A stretch of 5,813 nt of DNA from Maribacter sp. (GTDB lineage: Bacteria > Bacteroidota > Bacteroidia > Flavobacteriales > Flavobacteriaceae): assembly GCA_013001935.1 (NCBI GenBank), contig JABDKZ010000363.1, positions 1-5,813 of the forward strand, written 5' to 3'. A program made the translations under genes and the position numbers. Positions 1 through 5,659 of this stretch are shown here, one piece after another. The notes beneath the pieces are model-generated. The model was given only the letters and a program-made list of their open reading frames with translations, was not told the origin of the DNA and ran no database searches. The first letter of the stretch is position 1, and each line of letters opens with the position of its first letter.

Positions 1-292
1 AGTTGGACTTAATGAAGTATAACGTTTTTGCTAACTGCCGAGTGCCGGTAAAGGGCAGATGGACATTTTAGGTTTTATTGTATGCAGTTTTTTATTTCGG
101 TTTCGATTATCTGGAAGAAAATAGAAGCGACTGAAAACGAAAATGCATTAGGCGAAAGGGTAGGAATGGAAAGCGTCAAGTGTGTACCTGGCCAGAATTA
201 TCATGCACGTAACGGTTTAGTGCATGCGGCCTTACCTGTTTTTACTGTAAATTATCGTCATTTCTTGTTCTGACCTGCCTTCTTTCCATATC
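1..292. other. Non-coding left flank
   Basis: I can support no gene here. On the plus strand a 63-codon frame (82-273) is open and converges on the DUF5916 gene, but its protein resembles nothing I know and has no convincing domain or signal sequence. Minus-strand frames are broken by stops. The first 60 bases contain a weak 5-bp dyad (CTGCC at 35-39 with GGCAG at 54-58) just after a short motif, AACGTTTTTGCTAAC (20-34), that partly resembles a stretch at 3009-3024. The stretch most likely serves as the 3' flank of the DUF5916 gene, but I see no classical terminator with a U-tract in it. Confidence 0.5.
202..226. repeat. Inverted repeat, 7-bp perfect arms
   Basis: CATGCAC (202-208) and GTGCATG (220-226) are perfect reverse complements around an 11-nt loop. 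Two GGCC tetramers (190-193 and 228-231) lie just outside but would leave an asymmetric bulge. The dyad lies 67-91 nt past the stop codon of the DUF5916 gene and could be a transcript-end hairpin. No run of T follows it on the minus strand, so it is not a standard intrinsic terminator. Confidence 0.45.
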
Positions 293-2506
293 TTAAAATT
301 GTCTCAAAAAGCTAATCTTTCCAATGACTTGATTCTCCAGCTGTCTGTTCAACGCGTCTAATTCAAAGTCTTGTCGATTGTATACAATGTAGATGAAAGA
401 CAAGGGTTGGTATTCCCAGGAAAATCGGACATTGACATTGTATAAATCACTGCTGGAATTATGCTGAAAGAAGGCCGATAGTTGTAAACGGGGATTAATG
501 GCAAATCGCCCCTCCAAGCCATAGAGGTCAACCGTTCTGTTAATTTGGTCTTGGCCCACTTCCTGGAAGTGATTTCGGTTGAACCGTGCACCCAGACTAA
601 TATGTGGAATGGGAGAAAATTGAAGATTAAGATTAAGGGTGCTTAATTTACCATTGAAATAGGTACCCCAGTGTAAATTTCCATTTGTACTGAGTTTTTT
701 AGAGCCATCTGTACTAAACAAAAGACTCTGCTGAATATAATTGTAATCACCTTTTGGTATAGTGATACCCAAAGGTTTAAAGGGATTTGTCAATAACTGG
801 AATTGGGCATTAAGGCCATAGCCTAAATAACCACCTCCTTGAAAATTGAGATATATAGGCCAAAAGCGATACTGTCGCTCTACCAATTGCCCAGTTGAAG
901 CCTGATGATAAAATTGAGCACTCACACTTGGTTCAAATGCTCGTAACCATTTTTTGAACGGTAGTTTTTCCCCTCGGAAAAATCGGATAATGCCAGGAGT
1001 TGTACTGATGACATTGCTACGTGAAATAAAACCCACTTCTGGGTTATAATTCTGGCTGATCACTGATTGAGTCCACCAGGCCTGCCATTTATTGGTTGAA
1101 TACTCATACTGAGCAATCCCGGCAAAGCCTTGTTTGCCACCTCTATTTGTTCCGGCATAGCTTATTAAGGTATTTATAGAATGGGCTTTGTTTATGCGGA
1201 CAAAAGCGTCAATTGTTCCGGAAATATTAGTATTCGTTTTGTTGTGCTTGACCGTGCTTAAGCCACCAATCCGGCTTTGTTTACCTAAATTTTGGGAAAA
1301 TCGCCCCACGAAATAATGCGTTGCGGGACTTGCATCACGCGCTCGCTGGCGAATCATCATGCCTCCATAATTTTGAGTTGCAGAACGATGGACAAAACGC
1401 CCGCCGAAGTCAAGGGGAATCGGACTGCCATCACTATTCAATCCAATGCGTCGACTAAAAAAGGGCTGAATTCGAAGCACCTCACCAGAACCGCCACTAC
1501 TTGGTCCGACATTGATTCCAAACAAAGACGCATTTTCCAAAAAGAACTGTCGCCGTTCCGGAAAAAAGACGGAAAACCGAGAGGTGTTGTTCACCTGGCG
1601 ATCTACATCCGCTTGTGCAAAATCAGTATTAAGGGTAACATCCAATACGTCTTTGGGGCTAATGGCCCATTTTAGCTCCCCACCCACTTTTAAATCTGTA
1701 TTTTCCGAAGGCCTATCTGGATTTGGCCCTTGATATCGATTGTAAGCCCTAAGAATATAAGGTTTGATTTGAATATTCAGACTTGGGGGTGGAGGCTGTA
1801 AATTTTTCAATTTGCCTGCATAATCCATCCGGGCTGCTCCAAATGCACGCGGAAATTCTGAGAAGGCGGTAATTTCGTTGGTCAACCGTCGGTTGCGGTA
1901 GAGCTGAAACCCCCAATCTTGGGTCGCTTGGATCGTTTTGGGATAGCGTAGCGTTTTCCACGGAATAGCTATTTCTGCTATCCACCCCGTATCCGTCCGC
2001 GAGGTACGTGTGCGCCACAGGCCATCCCATTCAATATCATAGTACAGGGCATCGAAAGACAAGTAATCCCGCTGTACGCCGTATGGATTGACCGCAATCG
2101 ACATGGCATTACGTTCATCATTAAAACCATCAAAACACAATGTTACCAGGTCATGGGTTTGAAAATTGAAATCACGTTTGAAATCCGTCGCCCGAATTGC
2201 AGATTTCCCTAAACTATCCAAACAGATGACGCCAATATAGAGGTACTTTTGATTGTATAATACTTTAATTTTTGTGTTAAAATTAGGATCTGCCCCCTGA
2301 TACGGATCTACTTGAGTAAAGCGAGGGGAAGGCTTCACCTTTTGCCAAGCCGATTCACTCAATTTGCCATCCACTTCAATCGAGCCCTCTACGGCCAAAG
2401 CTTCTAACGCTTTTTTGACAGAATCAGGCTGTATCAAATCCGTCTGCTGGGCAAAAGCGGTTAGTTCAACTAGAAAGAGAAAAATGACGATTGAATAAAC
2501 CTTCAT
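293..2506 (-). CDS. DUF5916 outer-membrane protein with CBM9-like domain
   Basis: This encodes a 737-residue protein of the DUF5916 family, which is common in Bacteroidota. An upstream ATG at 2539 would add 11 residues, but I chose the ATG at 2506 because it begins directly with a signal peptide: Lys2, a hydrophobic core at about residues 4-13, and a likely cleavage after Ala-Phe-Ala (17-19). Residues about 39-240 look like a CBM9/DOMON-type sandwich. It opens with VEGSIEVDGKLSESAW (39-54) and holds the VNPYGVQRD and GWIAEIAIPWKTLRY motifs usual for this fold. A proline linker (QPPPPS) leads into the DUF5916 region, with the family signature FFPERRQFF at 314-322, then many alternating aromatic/polar strands. 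The chain ends in ...RQF, and a terminal Phe is typical of outer-membrane beta-barrels. The likely place is the outer membrane with the CBM9-like domain in the periplasm. The ligand is unknown, and sugar binding is only suggested by fold. The gene looks intact and is richer in G+C than the genes to its right. A leader of about 230 nt separates it from the next gene upstream, so it is probably transcribed on its own. Confidence 0.93.
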   Translation of the reverse strand: MKVYSIVIFLFLVELTAFAQQTDLIQPDSVKKALEALAVEGSIEVDGKLSESAWQKVKPSPRFTQVDPYQGADPNFNTKIKVLYNQKYLYIGVICLDSLGKSAIRATDFKRDFNFQTHDLVTLCFDGFNDERNAMSIAVNPYGVQRDYLSFDALYYDIEWDGLWRTRTSRTDTGWIAEIAIPWKTLRYPKTIQATQDWGFQLYRNRRLTNEITAFSEFPRAFGAARMDYAGKLKNLQPPPPSLNIQIKPYILRAYNRYQGPNPDRPSENTDLKVGGELKWAISPKDVLDVTLNTDFAQADVDRQVNNTSRFSVFFPERRQFFLENASLFGINVGPSSGGSGEVLRIQPFFSRRIGLNSDGSPIPLDFGGRFVHRSATQNYGGMMIRQRARDASPATHYFVGRFSQNLGKQSRIGGLSTVKHNKTNTNISGTIDAFVRINKAHSINTLISYAGTNRGGKQGFAGIAQYEYSTNKWQAWWTQSVISQNYNPEVGFISRSNVISTTPGIIRFFRGEKLPFKKWLRAFEPSVSAQFYHQASTGQLVERQYRFWPIYLNFQGGGYLGYGLNAQFQLLTNPFKPLGITIPKGDYNYIQQSLLFSTDGSKKLSTNGNLHWGTYFNGKLSTLNLNLQFSPIPHISLGARFNRNHFQEVGQDQINRTVDLYGLEGRFAINPRLQLSAFFQHNSSSDLYNVNVRFSWEYQPLSFIYIVYNRQDFELDALNRQLENQVIGKISFLRQF

Positions 2507-2735
2507 GTTAAAATTAATGATTAAGCCGTCGGTGGCCATTAATATAGGTTCTCAACTTTTATCGTGGTTGTTCAGAACGCCCCTCATATAAAGGCAGTGA
2601 CCGAATTCTACCGGATGGCGAATGCGTTCAAAATATACGATTATCTCTTCAGCAAGGAAACTTTCAGGACGTATATGAGGTGATATGATGTATTTTGCGT
2701 TGTTGTCGGCAATTGACTTTTGCTATGTCTAGTTG
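2507..2735 (-). promoter_or_regulatory. Probable leader of the DUF5916 gene
   Basis: This stretch lies between the 82-residue membrane protein gene and the DUF5916 gene and should hold the latter's promoter. I see no good Bacteroidota -7 box (TAnnTTTG). The nearest is TATATTTT on the minus strand at about 2630-2637. The last bases before the ATG are A/T-rich (TTAATTTTAAC), as usual for start sites in this phylum. It contains several short inverted repeats, listed separately. One minus-strand frame (2552-2722) is open for 56 codons but has no usable start near its beginning, so I do not call it a gene. Confidence 0.35.
2582..2680 (-). repeat. Inverted repeats with overlapping pairing
   Basis: CCTCATATA (2582-2590) is the perfect 9-bp reverse complement of TATATGAGG (2672-2680). 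The same right-hand segment, read from 2670 as CGTATAT (to 2676), is also the 7-bp reverse complement of ATATACG (2633-2639). In a minus-strand transcript the first segment (2680-2670) could therefore pair with the middle segment (2639-2633) or the last one (2590-2582), but not both, because both pairings use the same bases. A third copy of CCTCATATA lies at 3785-3793, against the stop codon of the DUF998-like gene. The arms are A/T-rich and short, so chance is a real alternative. Confidence 0.35.
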
Positions 2736-3011
2736 TCATTTAAGATACAATTCTTTTAGATGAGCCATTCTAAAGCCAGGTATAATCAATTTCCATATTT
2801 CAGACTTCTGTATTATGTTTTGATTAGCAAGTTTTATCCCATCCGTGAAGGTTCTATAAACAAACAAATAAAAAAAGAGCAAGCCTGCAAACATTGAACT
2901 TGTGATTAGTTCAGATTTGTTTAAACAAATTAAAATTCCAAGAGGTACCGTAATTAAAAGATAATAACTTCTTAAGTTTTTCATTTTGATAATTTGCTAA
3001 TTGTCGACAAC
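2702..3011. repeat. Imperfect 13-bp inverted repeat around the 82-residue gene
   Basis: GTTGTCGGCAATT (2702-2714) and AATTGTCGACAAC (2999-3011) are reverse complements at 12 of 13 positions. They sit on either side of the 82-residue membrane-protein gene, 21 bases beyond its stop and 14 bases before its start. The right arm contains a 10-bp palindrome, TTGTCGACAA (3001-3010), and the left arm carries the single mismatch that breaks it. No transposase is present, and I see no target-site duplication. Confidence 0.4.
2736..2984 (-). CDS. Small two-helix membrane protein
   Basis: This encodes an 82-residue protein of unknown function. It has two hydrophobic segments: about residues 7-22 (YYLLITVPLGILICLN) and 28-45 (TSSMFAGLLFFYLFVY and on). 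These probably form a helical hairpin in the inner membrane. A basic/polar stretch follows, then a C-terminal tail, IIPGFRMAHLKELYLK (67-82), whose PG-R...KELY pattern reminds me of other small Bacteroidota membrane proteins. That is recollection, not a database result. There is no signal-peptidase site or catalytic motif. The start is preceded by ATCAAA, the usual A/T-rich context. It follows the DUF2200 gene after 79 nt and may be co-transcribed with it. Its spacer shares sequence blocks with the spacer before the DUF998-like gene, which also encodes a membrane protein. Reading frame and composition support a real gene. A toxin-like or chaperone-like role cannot be inferred. Confidence 0.7.
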   Translation of the reverse strand: MKNLRSYYLLITVPLGILICLNKSELITSSMFAGLLFFYLFVYRTFTDGIKLANQNIIQKSEIWKLIIPGFRMAHLKELYLK

Positions 3012-3063
3012 GTTTTCGTTAAACTACTTTTCAATACAGTTTAGGTATTGTGAGCACCAGTTT
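2985..3063 (-). promoter_or_regulatory. Structured 79-nt spacer before the small membrane gene
   Basis: Three dyads are packed here: the palindrome TTGTCGACAA (3001-3010), AACG/CGTT around TTTT (3009-3020), and CAATAC (3032-3037) with GTATTG (3045-3050) around a 7-nt loop. The last lies 14 to 32 nt past the stop of the DUF2200 gene and could be a weak end-of-transcript or processing hairpin, though only two of its six pairs are G:C and no T-run follows. Blocks TAATTGT (2998-3004), GTTTTCGTT (3012-3020) and CTTTTCAA (3027-3034) recur in the spacer at 4421-4499. Confidence 0.4.
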
Positions 3064-3441
3064 TTACTTTTTTTCTTCGCGTAAAATTTTCTCCATTTTT
3101 CGACCTTTAGCCAATTCATCAATCAGCTTTTCCATTTGCCTACATTGTCTATACAATTCAAATTCATCCTCTATATCTTCAATGCGATAACCACAAACGA
3201 CTCCTTTAATCATGTGTGCATTGGGATGCATGGTTGCGTTTTCAAAAAATGTTCGAAATGTTACTTTCTCATCGATTAGTTCCTGTAATTTGTTTTCATC
3301 ATAGCCGGTCAACCATTCTATGACCTGGTGAAACTCTTCTTTTGTTCTTCCATGTTTCTTTAATCTATTCCAGTAAAGTGGATAAATAGATGCGAAAACC
3401 AAGTTTCCAATCTTTTCATTTTTTTCGGCAGTAACTTTCAT
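3064..3441 (-). CDS. DUF2200 domain protein
   Basis: This encodes a 125-residue soluble protein that I recognise as DUF2200, a widespread bacterial family of unknown function usually 110-125 residues long. The whole chain fits the family: FASIYPLYWNRLKKHGRTKE (16-35), VIEWLTGYDE (40-49), a FRTFFENA stretch at 62-69, MHPNAHMIKGVVCGYRIEDI (71-90) and the C-terminal DELAKGRKMEKIL (108-120). The conserved HPNAHMIKGVVCG segment may be a binding site, but no chemistry has been shown to my knowledge. There is no signal peptide or membrane helix, so it should be cytoplasmic. The ATG at 3441 is preceded by A/T-rich sequence, and the first family-conserved residues begin about ten residues later, so the start is sound. 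The TAACTTTA sequence at 3466-3459 on the minus strand is one mismatch from a Bacteroidota -7 box, without a well-placed -33 TTG. The gene looks complete. It may form a pair with the 82-residue membrane gene after it. Confidence 0.92.
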   Translation of the reverse strand: MKVTAEKNEKIGNLVFASIYPLYWNRLKKHGRTKEEFHQVIEWLTGYDENKLQELIDEKVTFRTFFENATMHPNAHMIKGVVCGYRIEDIEDEFELYRQCRQMEKLIDELAKGRKMEKILREEKK

Positions 3442-3637
3442 TTTACTCGATTATTTATTAAAGTTAGAAAAAAATGGTATCGTGCTAATCCAAAAGGGTC
3501 ATTCTCTTTTTTCTAAGCTAAATATTTTAATGTGTAATTTATAACCAACCTGATTATTTTTAAATTGCAAGTGATACTAGATTATGAGCTTCAAAGGCAC
3601 CAACCCAGTTTGGCGGCGGATTTAGTTCTATTCAGTA

Positions 3638-3667
3638 AAAAAAGGTGCTAGATACTTTTCCTTTTTT
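3638..3667 (-). terminator. Possible A/T-rich terminator hairpin
   Basis: AAAAAAGG (3638-3645) and CCTTTTTT (3660-3667) are perfect 8-bp reverse complements around a 14-nt loop. On the minus strand the second arm reads CCTTTTTTT, so the transcript would end the stem in a run of U, about 130-155 nt past the stop of the DUF998-like gene. Only two G:C pairs and a long loop make it weak, and the distance from the gene is large. The left copy of the direct repeat overlaps the right arm. Confidence 0.25.
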
Positions 3668-3727
3668 CTTCAATGAATACTGCACAAATCCATGGGTGCG
3701 AATCTCCTCTTTATACTTTTCCTTTTT
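3652..3727. repeat. Direct repeat, 15 bp exact, 61-nt period
   Basis: ATACTTTTCCTTTTT occurs at 3652-3666 and again at 3713-3727. Both copies run on into T/C-rich sequence (TCTTC and CTAAT). The 46 bases between them hold no gene. The repeat could be a protein-binding pair, a remnant of duplication, or a low-complexity coincidence. Confidence 0.45.
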
Positions 3728-3793
3728 CTAATAAATACAATTGTGAAAAGTCATTTTTTACATCTATGTTGTGCGTAATGCAATCCTCATATA

Positions 3794-4420
3794 TTACCGG
3801 CCTAACATTTTTCCATTTTTCATTTTAAAATTAAGTCCGATAGTCCAGGCAAGTATCAAGATAAAAGATGCAATCTGTATTGGAGGTAAGTACATTATTA
3901 AGTTTTCATCGTAGTAGAACAAGTTGATAATGCCTATAAGTGTCATGCATATTACGCCACTTACCTTGAAAAATGTCATATTGTTTTTATGAAGCGCTCT
4001 AATTATGCCAATGATACCTATAACACCGCAAATACTCAATATTGTGGTCATTACGTCATGAAAACTGGTGAAAATAAAGACAGCTGATACCATGGCTATA
4101 GTTCCTGCAATTTTTATGGTCAATTGCCAAGTTCTATTGTTGACAAAATAATTTGCAAATTGAAAGAAAAAAAGCGTCATGCTGGAGCAAAGAATAACCA
4201 TTCCGAGAAGGGCAACAGGTCTTGCGGGATTTGCAAGTCCATTCATGCTTTTTTCACTCATTAAGTTGCACCAAAAATTATTGCGCCAATCGTATCCTAC
4301 CGAGTTTAAATCTGCTTGTGATCCTCCTGGATATAATGTTGTGGTATAGATATAAAGCCCCAGAAAAATCAATATCCCAAAAGTTGGCAGAAACCTGAAT
4401 ATGGTTTTGGTGTTTATCAT
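3794..4420 (-). CDS. Six-helix membrane protein, DUF998-like
   Basis: This encodes a 208-residue integral membrane protein with six likely helices at about 12-30, 68-92, 101-119, 124-141, 150-169 and 178-197. After helix 1 comes YPGGSQADLNSVGYDW (30-45), then NNFWCNL (47-53) and NGLANPARP (60-68). This PGGS...GYDW...CNL loop is like the loop of DUF998 proteins, though it is diverged and might be a separate Bacteroidota family. SFHDV (119-123) at the end of helix 3 places a charged His-Asp pair in or near the membrane and is a candidate functional site. No substrate is known. There is no signal peptide beyond helix 1. The ATG at 4420 gives a natural start with Lys5 and Arg9 before helix 1. The gene lies 79 nt after the methyltransferase in the same direction and probably shares its transcript, though the spacer carries blocks also seen before the 82-residue gene. 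The sequence is strongly A/T-rich (18 of 60 G+C in 3961-4020) and looks intact. Confidence 0.85.
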   Translation of the reverse strand: MINTKTIFRFLPTFGILIFLGLYIYTTTLYPGGSQADLNSVGYDWRNNFWCNLMSEKSMNGLANPARPVALLGMVILCSSMTLFFFQFANYFVNNRTWQLTIKIAGTIAMVSAVFIFTSFHDVMTTILSICGVIGIIGIIRALHKNNMTFFKVSGVICMTLIGIINLFYYDENLIMYLPPIQIASFILILAWTIGLNFKMKNGKMLGR

Positions 4421-4499
4421 ATTCTATACTTTATGTAATTGTGATCAAAGGTTTTGGTTGGATTGCATTTTATTCTTTTCAAGTATTACTCTTAGCCTT
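4421..4499 (-). promoter_or_regulatory. 79-nt spacer sharing blocks with 2985-3063
   Basis: TAATTGT (4436-4442), GTTTTGGTT (4451-4459) and CTTTTCAA (4475-4482) recur in the same order in the spacer before the 82-residue gene. TAATTGT lies 15 nt before the start codon here and 13 nt there. On the minus strand AACCTTTG (4453-4446) is one mismatch from the Bacteroidota -7 box TAnnTTTG. The only TTG upstream is about 26 nt away, beyond the usual spacing. It may be an internal promoter or a shared regulatory site. Confidence 0.35.
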
Positions 4500-5402
4500 T
4501 TACTTTTTAGCTACCACAAAATGTTCGAGTTTGAAAATTTGATCTTCAGCAAGCGTTCTGCCGACAGGACTAAAGTAAACAGCATTGAGATCAGCTAAGG
4601 TTTTATTTTCTATTACTGAAAATCCGTATTTCGAAAGCATACGTTCAATTTCATCGGCTGAGTAGAATGATATCCAGGGTTCTCCAACCTTAGCAGCTAA
4701 TTTTTTTATTGTTTCTACTTTCTTTGCTGCATTCGGGTAACCTTCACCAAAACAAGATTTAGGATTTTCATTTATTAGATTATCTACGTAGGAAATAAAA
4801 AAAGTAGCGCTTGATGTTTGGGTTAGATCAGTCAGCTCCGCTATTGTGAAATTAATGGCATCTTTCGTTATGTATTGTGAGACACCTTCAAGTGTGAAGA
4901 TGGTAGGTTTATTTGGATCAAACCCTCCATTCAAAAGCTGATTTTTGAGCGTCTGGTGATTGAAGTTGACACTTACATAGGTTACGTTTTCTGAATTAGG
5001 TAGGTTTCTAGGAAGCTTAGAACGTTTTCTAAGCTGAACTTCAGGTTGATCAACTTCAAATATTTTCAATGCTGGAGGAAGACCAAGCCTATGAGCTCGT
5101 AAGTCATATCCGGCGCCTAGAATGACATATTGTTCTGCTTCATTCGCTGTACTTTTTTGGACAAGTTCATCAATGAATCGAGTACGTGAAATTAAATGTT
5201 CATGAAAACCGGGTGCGAACTTTTGTGTTAACCACACGCTCAGGCGGTGGCCCATAAGTTTGATTATACTTGCACCAAGTACAAACTTGTCGGCATAGGG
5301 ATCATATATAATACGTTTATCAGGTGCAGCTAGTGTTTCAATCAATCGTTGTTTCGCAACCCCTTGGGCAGTACCATCTTTTCTAAATATAGAGTCGCTC
5401 AT
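4500..5402 (-). CDS. Class I SAM-dependent methyltransferase, TIGR00027/LCM family
   Basis: This encodes a 300-residue soluble methyltransferase of the TIGR00027 group, related to leucine carboxyl methyltransferases (PF04072). It should move a methyl group from S-adenosylmethionine to an acid or hydroxyl group on an unknown acceptor. Family marks in order: AQGVAKQRL (12-20) and YDPYADKF (33-40) near the N terminus; SRTRFIDE (72-79); SAM motif I YVILGAGYDLRAHRL (92-106); the acidic ribose-binding motif FEVDQPEV (115-122); VNFN (145-148) where family members often have VDFE; and LEGVSQYI (171-178), the usual EGxxxYL element. A GTG at 5429 would extend the frame by nine residues. I chose ATG 5402 because the family similarity begins about ten residues after it. 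There is no signal peptide or membrane helix, so it is cytoplasmic. It is the first gene of the block, followed 79 nt later by the DUF998-like gene. No biosynthetic neighbours indicate the substrate. Length is normal and the frame is intact. Confidence 0.92.
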   Translation of the reverse strand: MSDSIFRKDGTAQGVAKQRLIETLAAPDKRIIYDPYADKFVLGASIIKLMGHRLSVWLTQKFAPGFHEHLISRTRFIDELVQKSTANEAEQYVILGAGYDLRAHRLGLPPALKIFEVDQPEVQLRKRSKLPRNLPNSENVTYVSVNFNHQTLKNQLLNGGFDPNKPTIFTLEGVSQYITKDAINFTIAELTDLTQTSSATFFISYVDNLINENPKSCFGEGYPNAAKKVETIKKLAAKVGEPWISFYSADEIERMLSKYGFSVIENKTLADLNAVYFSPVGRTLAEDQIFKLEHFVVAKK

Positions 5403-5426
5403 GGCGGATTTTTGATCTCTCAATTG

Positions 5427-5441
5427 CACAAAAAGTTTGTG
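5427..5441. repeat. Perfect 6-bp dyad upstream of the methyltransferase
   Basis: CACAAA (5427-5432) and TTTGTG (5436-5441) flank AAG, 25 to 39 nt before the chosen start codon. The place suits an operator or a small hairpin in the 5' leader. The alternative GTG start at 5429 falls inside the dyad, another reason to prefer the ATG at 5402. No known regulator site is recognised. Confidence 0.4.
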
Positions 5442-5631
5442 TCACCCGTATTACTGGCTTAAACATCTTCTTGTTCTTTCGATTATATTTAAATAATTCA
5501 ACATTTAATTACTCTGTAATTCTAGTTCCTTACCCATCATTTTGTTGGGTTCTTTCAAGTGTTCTTCTAATCTTGGATAAAGGCTGTCATGGCATACTTC
5601 TGTTTCGGCTACATAAGTGTAAGGATATTTT

Positions 5632-5659
5632 CAAATTTACTATTTTTCAGGAGAGCAAA
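5632..5659 (-). promoter_or_regulatory. Possible Bacteroidota promoter
   Basis: On the minus strand TAAATTTG (5639-5632) matches the Bacteroidota -7 consensus TAnnTTTG exactly, and TTTG (5659-5656) lies 16 nt upstream, slightly short of the usual 17-23. It would give the methyltransferase a leader of about 225 nt. An 8-base degenerate match in A/T-rich DNA can arise by chance, and no transcript evidence exists here. Confidence 0.25.

Larger units (their letters stand above)
3442..3793. other. 352-nt non-coding gap
   Basis: There is no gene here that I can support. It is A/T-rich and has T-rich tracts on the plus strand. It should hold the 3' end of the DUF998-like transcript and the promoter of the DUF2200 gene. 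Contents: a 15-bp direct repeat; a poor third cousin of that repeat (CTCTTTTTTCTAA near 3505); an A-tract/T-tract dyad (3638-3667); a weak -7-like box before DUF2200 (3459-3466); and CCTCATATA (3785-3793), also found in the DUF5916 leader. A short G+C-richer island, about 3598-3622, contains CCAA...TTGG (loop about 6 nt) followed by GGCGGCGG. Confidence 0.5.

Noticed and set aside
82..273. 63-codon plus-strand frame
   Set aside because: There are no recognisable domain, signal or membrane features. It converges on the DUF5916 gene, and a frame of this length is expected by chance.
1292..1733. Plus-strand frames opposite the DUF5916 gene
   Set aside because: They lie wholly inside a well-supported gene on the other strand, and their proteins are unlike any family.
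1749..2030. 93-codon minus-strand frame overlapping the DUF5916 gene, with a second one at 358-591
   Set aside because: Both are shifted frames of the same intact gene. The main frame carries all the family motifs.
2507..2539. Upstream ATG at 2539 adding 11 residues to the DUF5916 protein
   Set aside because: It would put a polar segment ahead of a clear signal peptide. The internal ATG at 2506 gives a normal N terminus.
2985..3063. Integron attC site
   Set aside because: Dyads and AAC/GTT edges are present, but I could not find the paired RYYYAAC and GTTRRRY core boxes, and no integrase is in the window.
3638..3730. CRISPR-like array
   Set aside because: Only two copies of a 15-bp low-complexity repeat are present. 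There is no regular spacer series and no cas gene.
4401..4598. 65-codon plus-strand frame across the 4421-4499 spacer
   Set aside because: It runs antisense into the methyltransferase and the DUF998-like gene, and its sequence is just their complement.
5403..5429. GTG start at 5429 for the methyltransferase
   Set aside because: The GTG falls within a dyad and the extra nine residues precede the family's usual start. The ATG at 5402 fits better.
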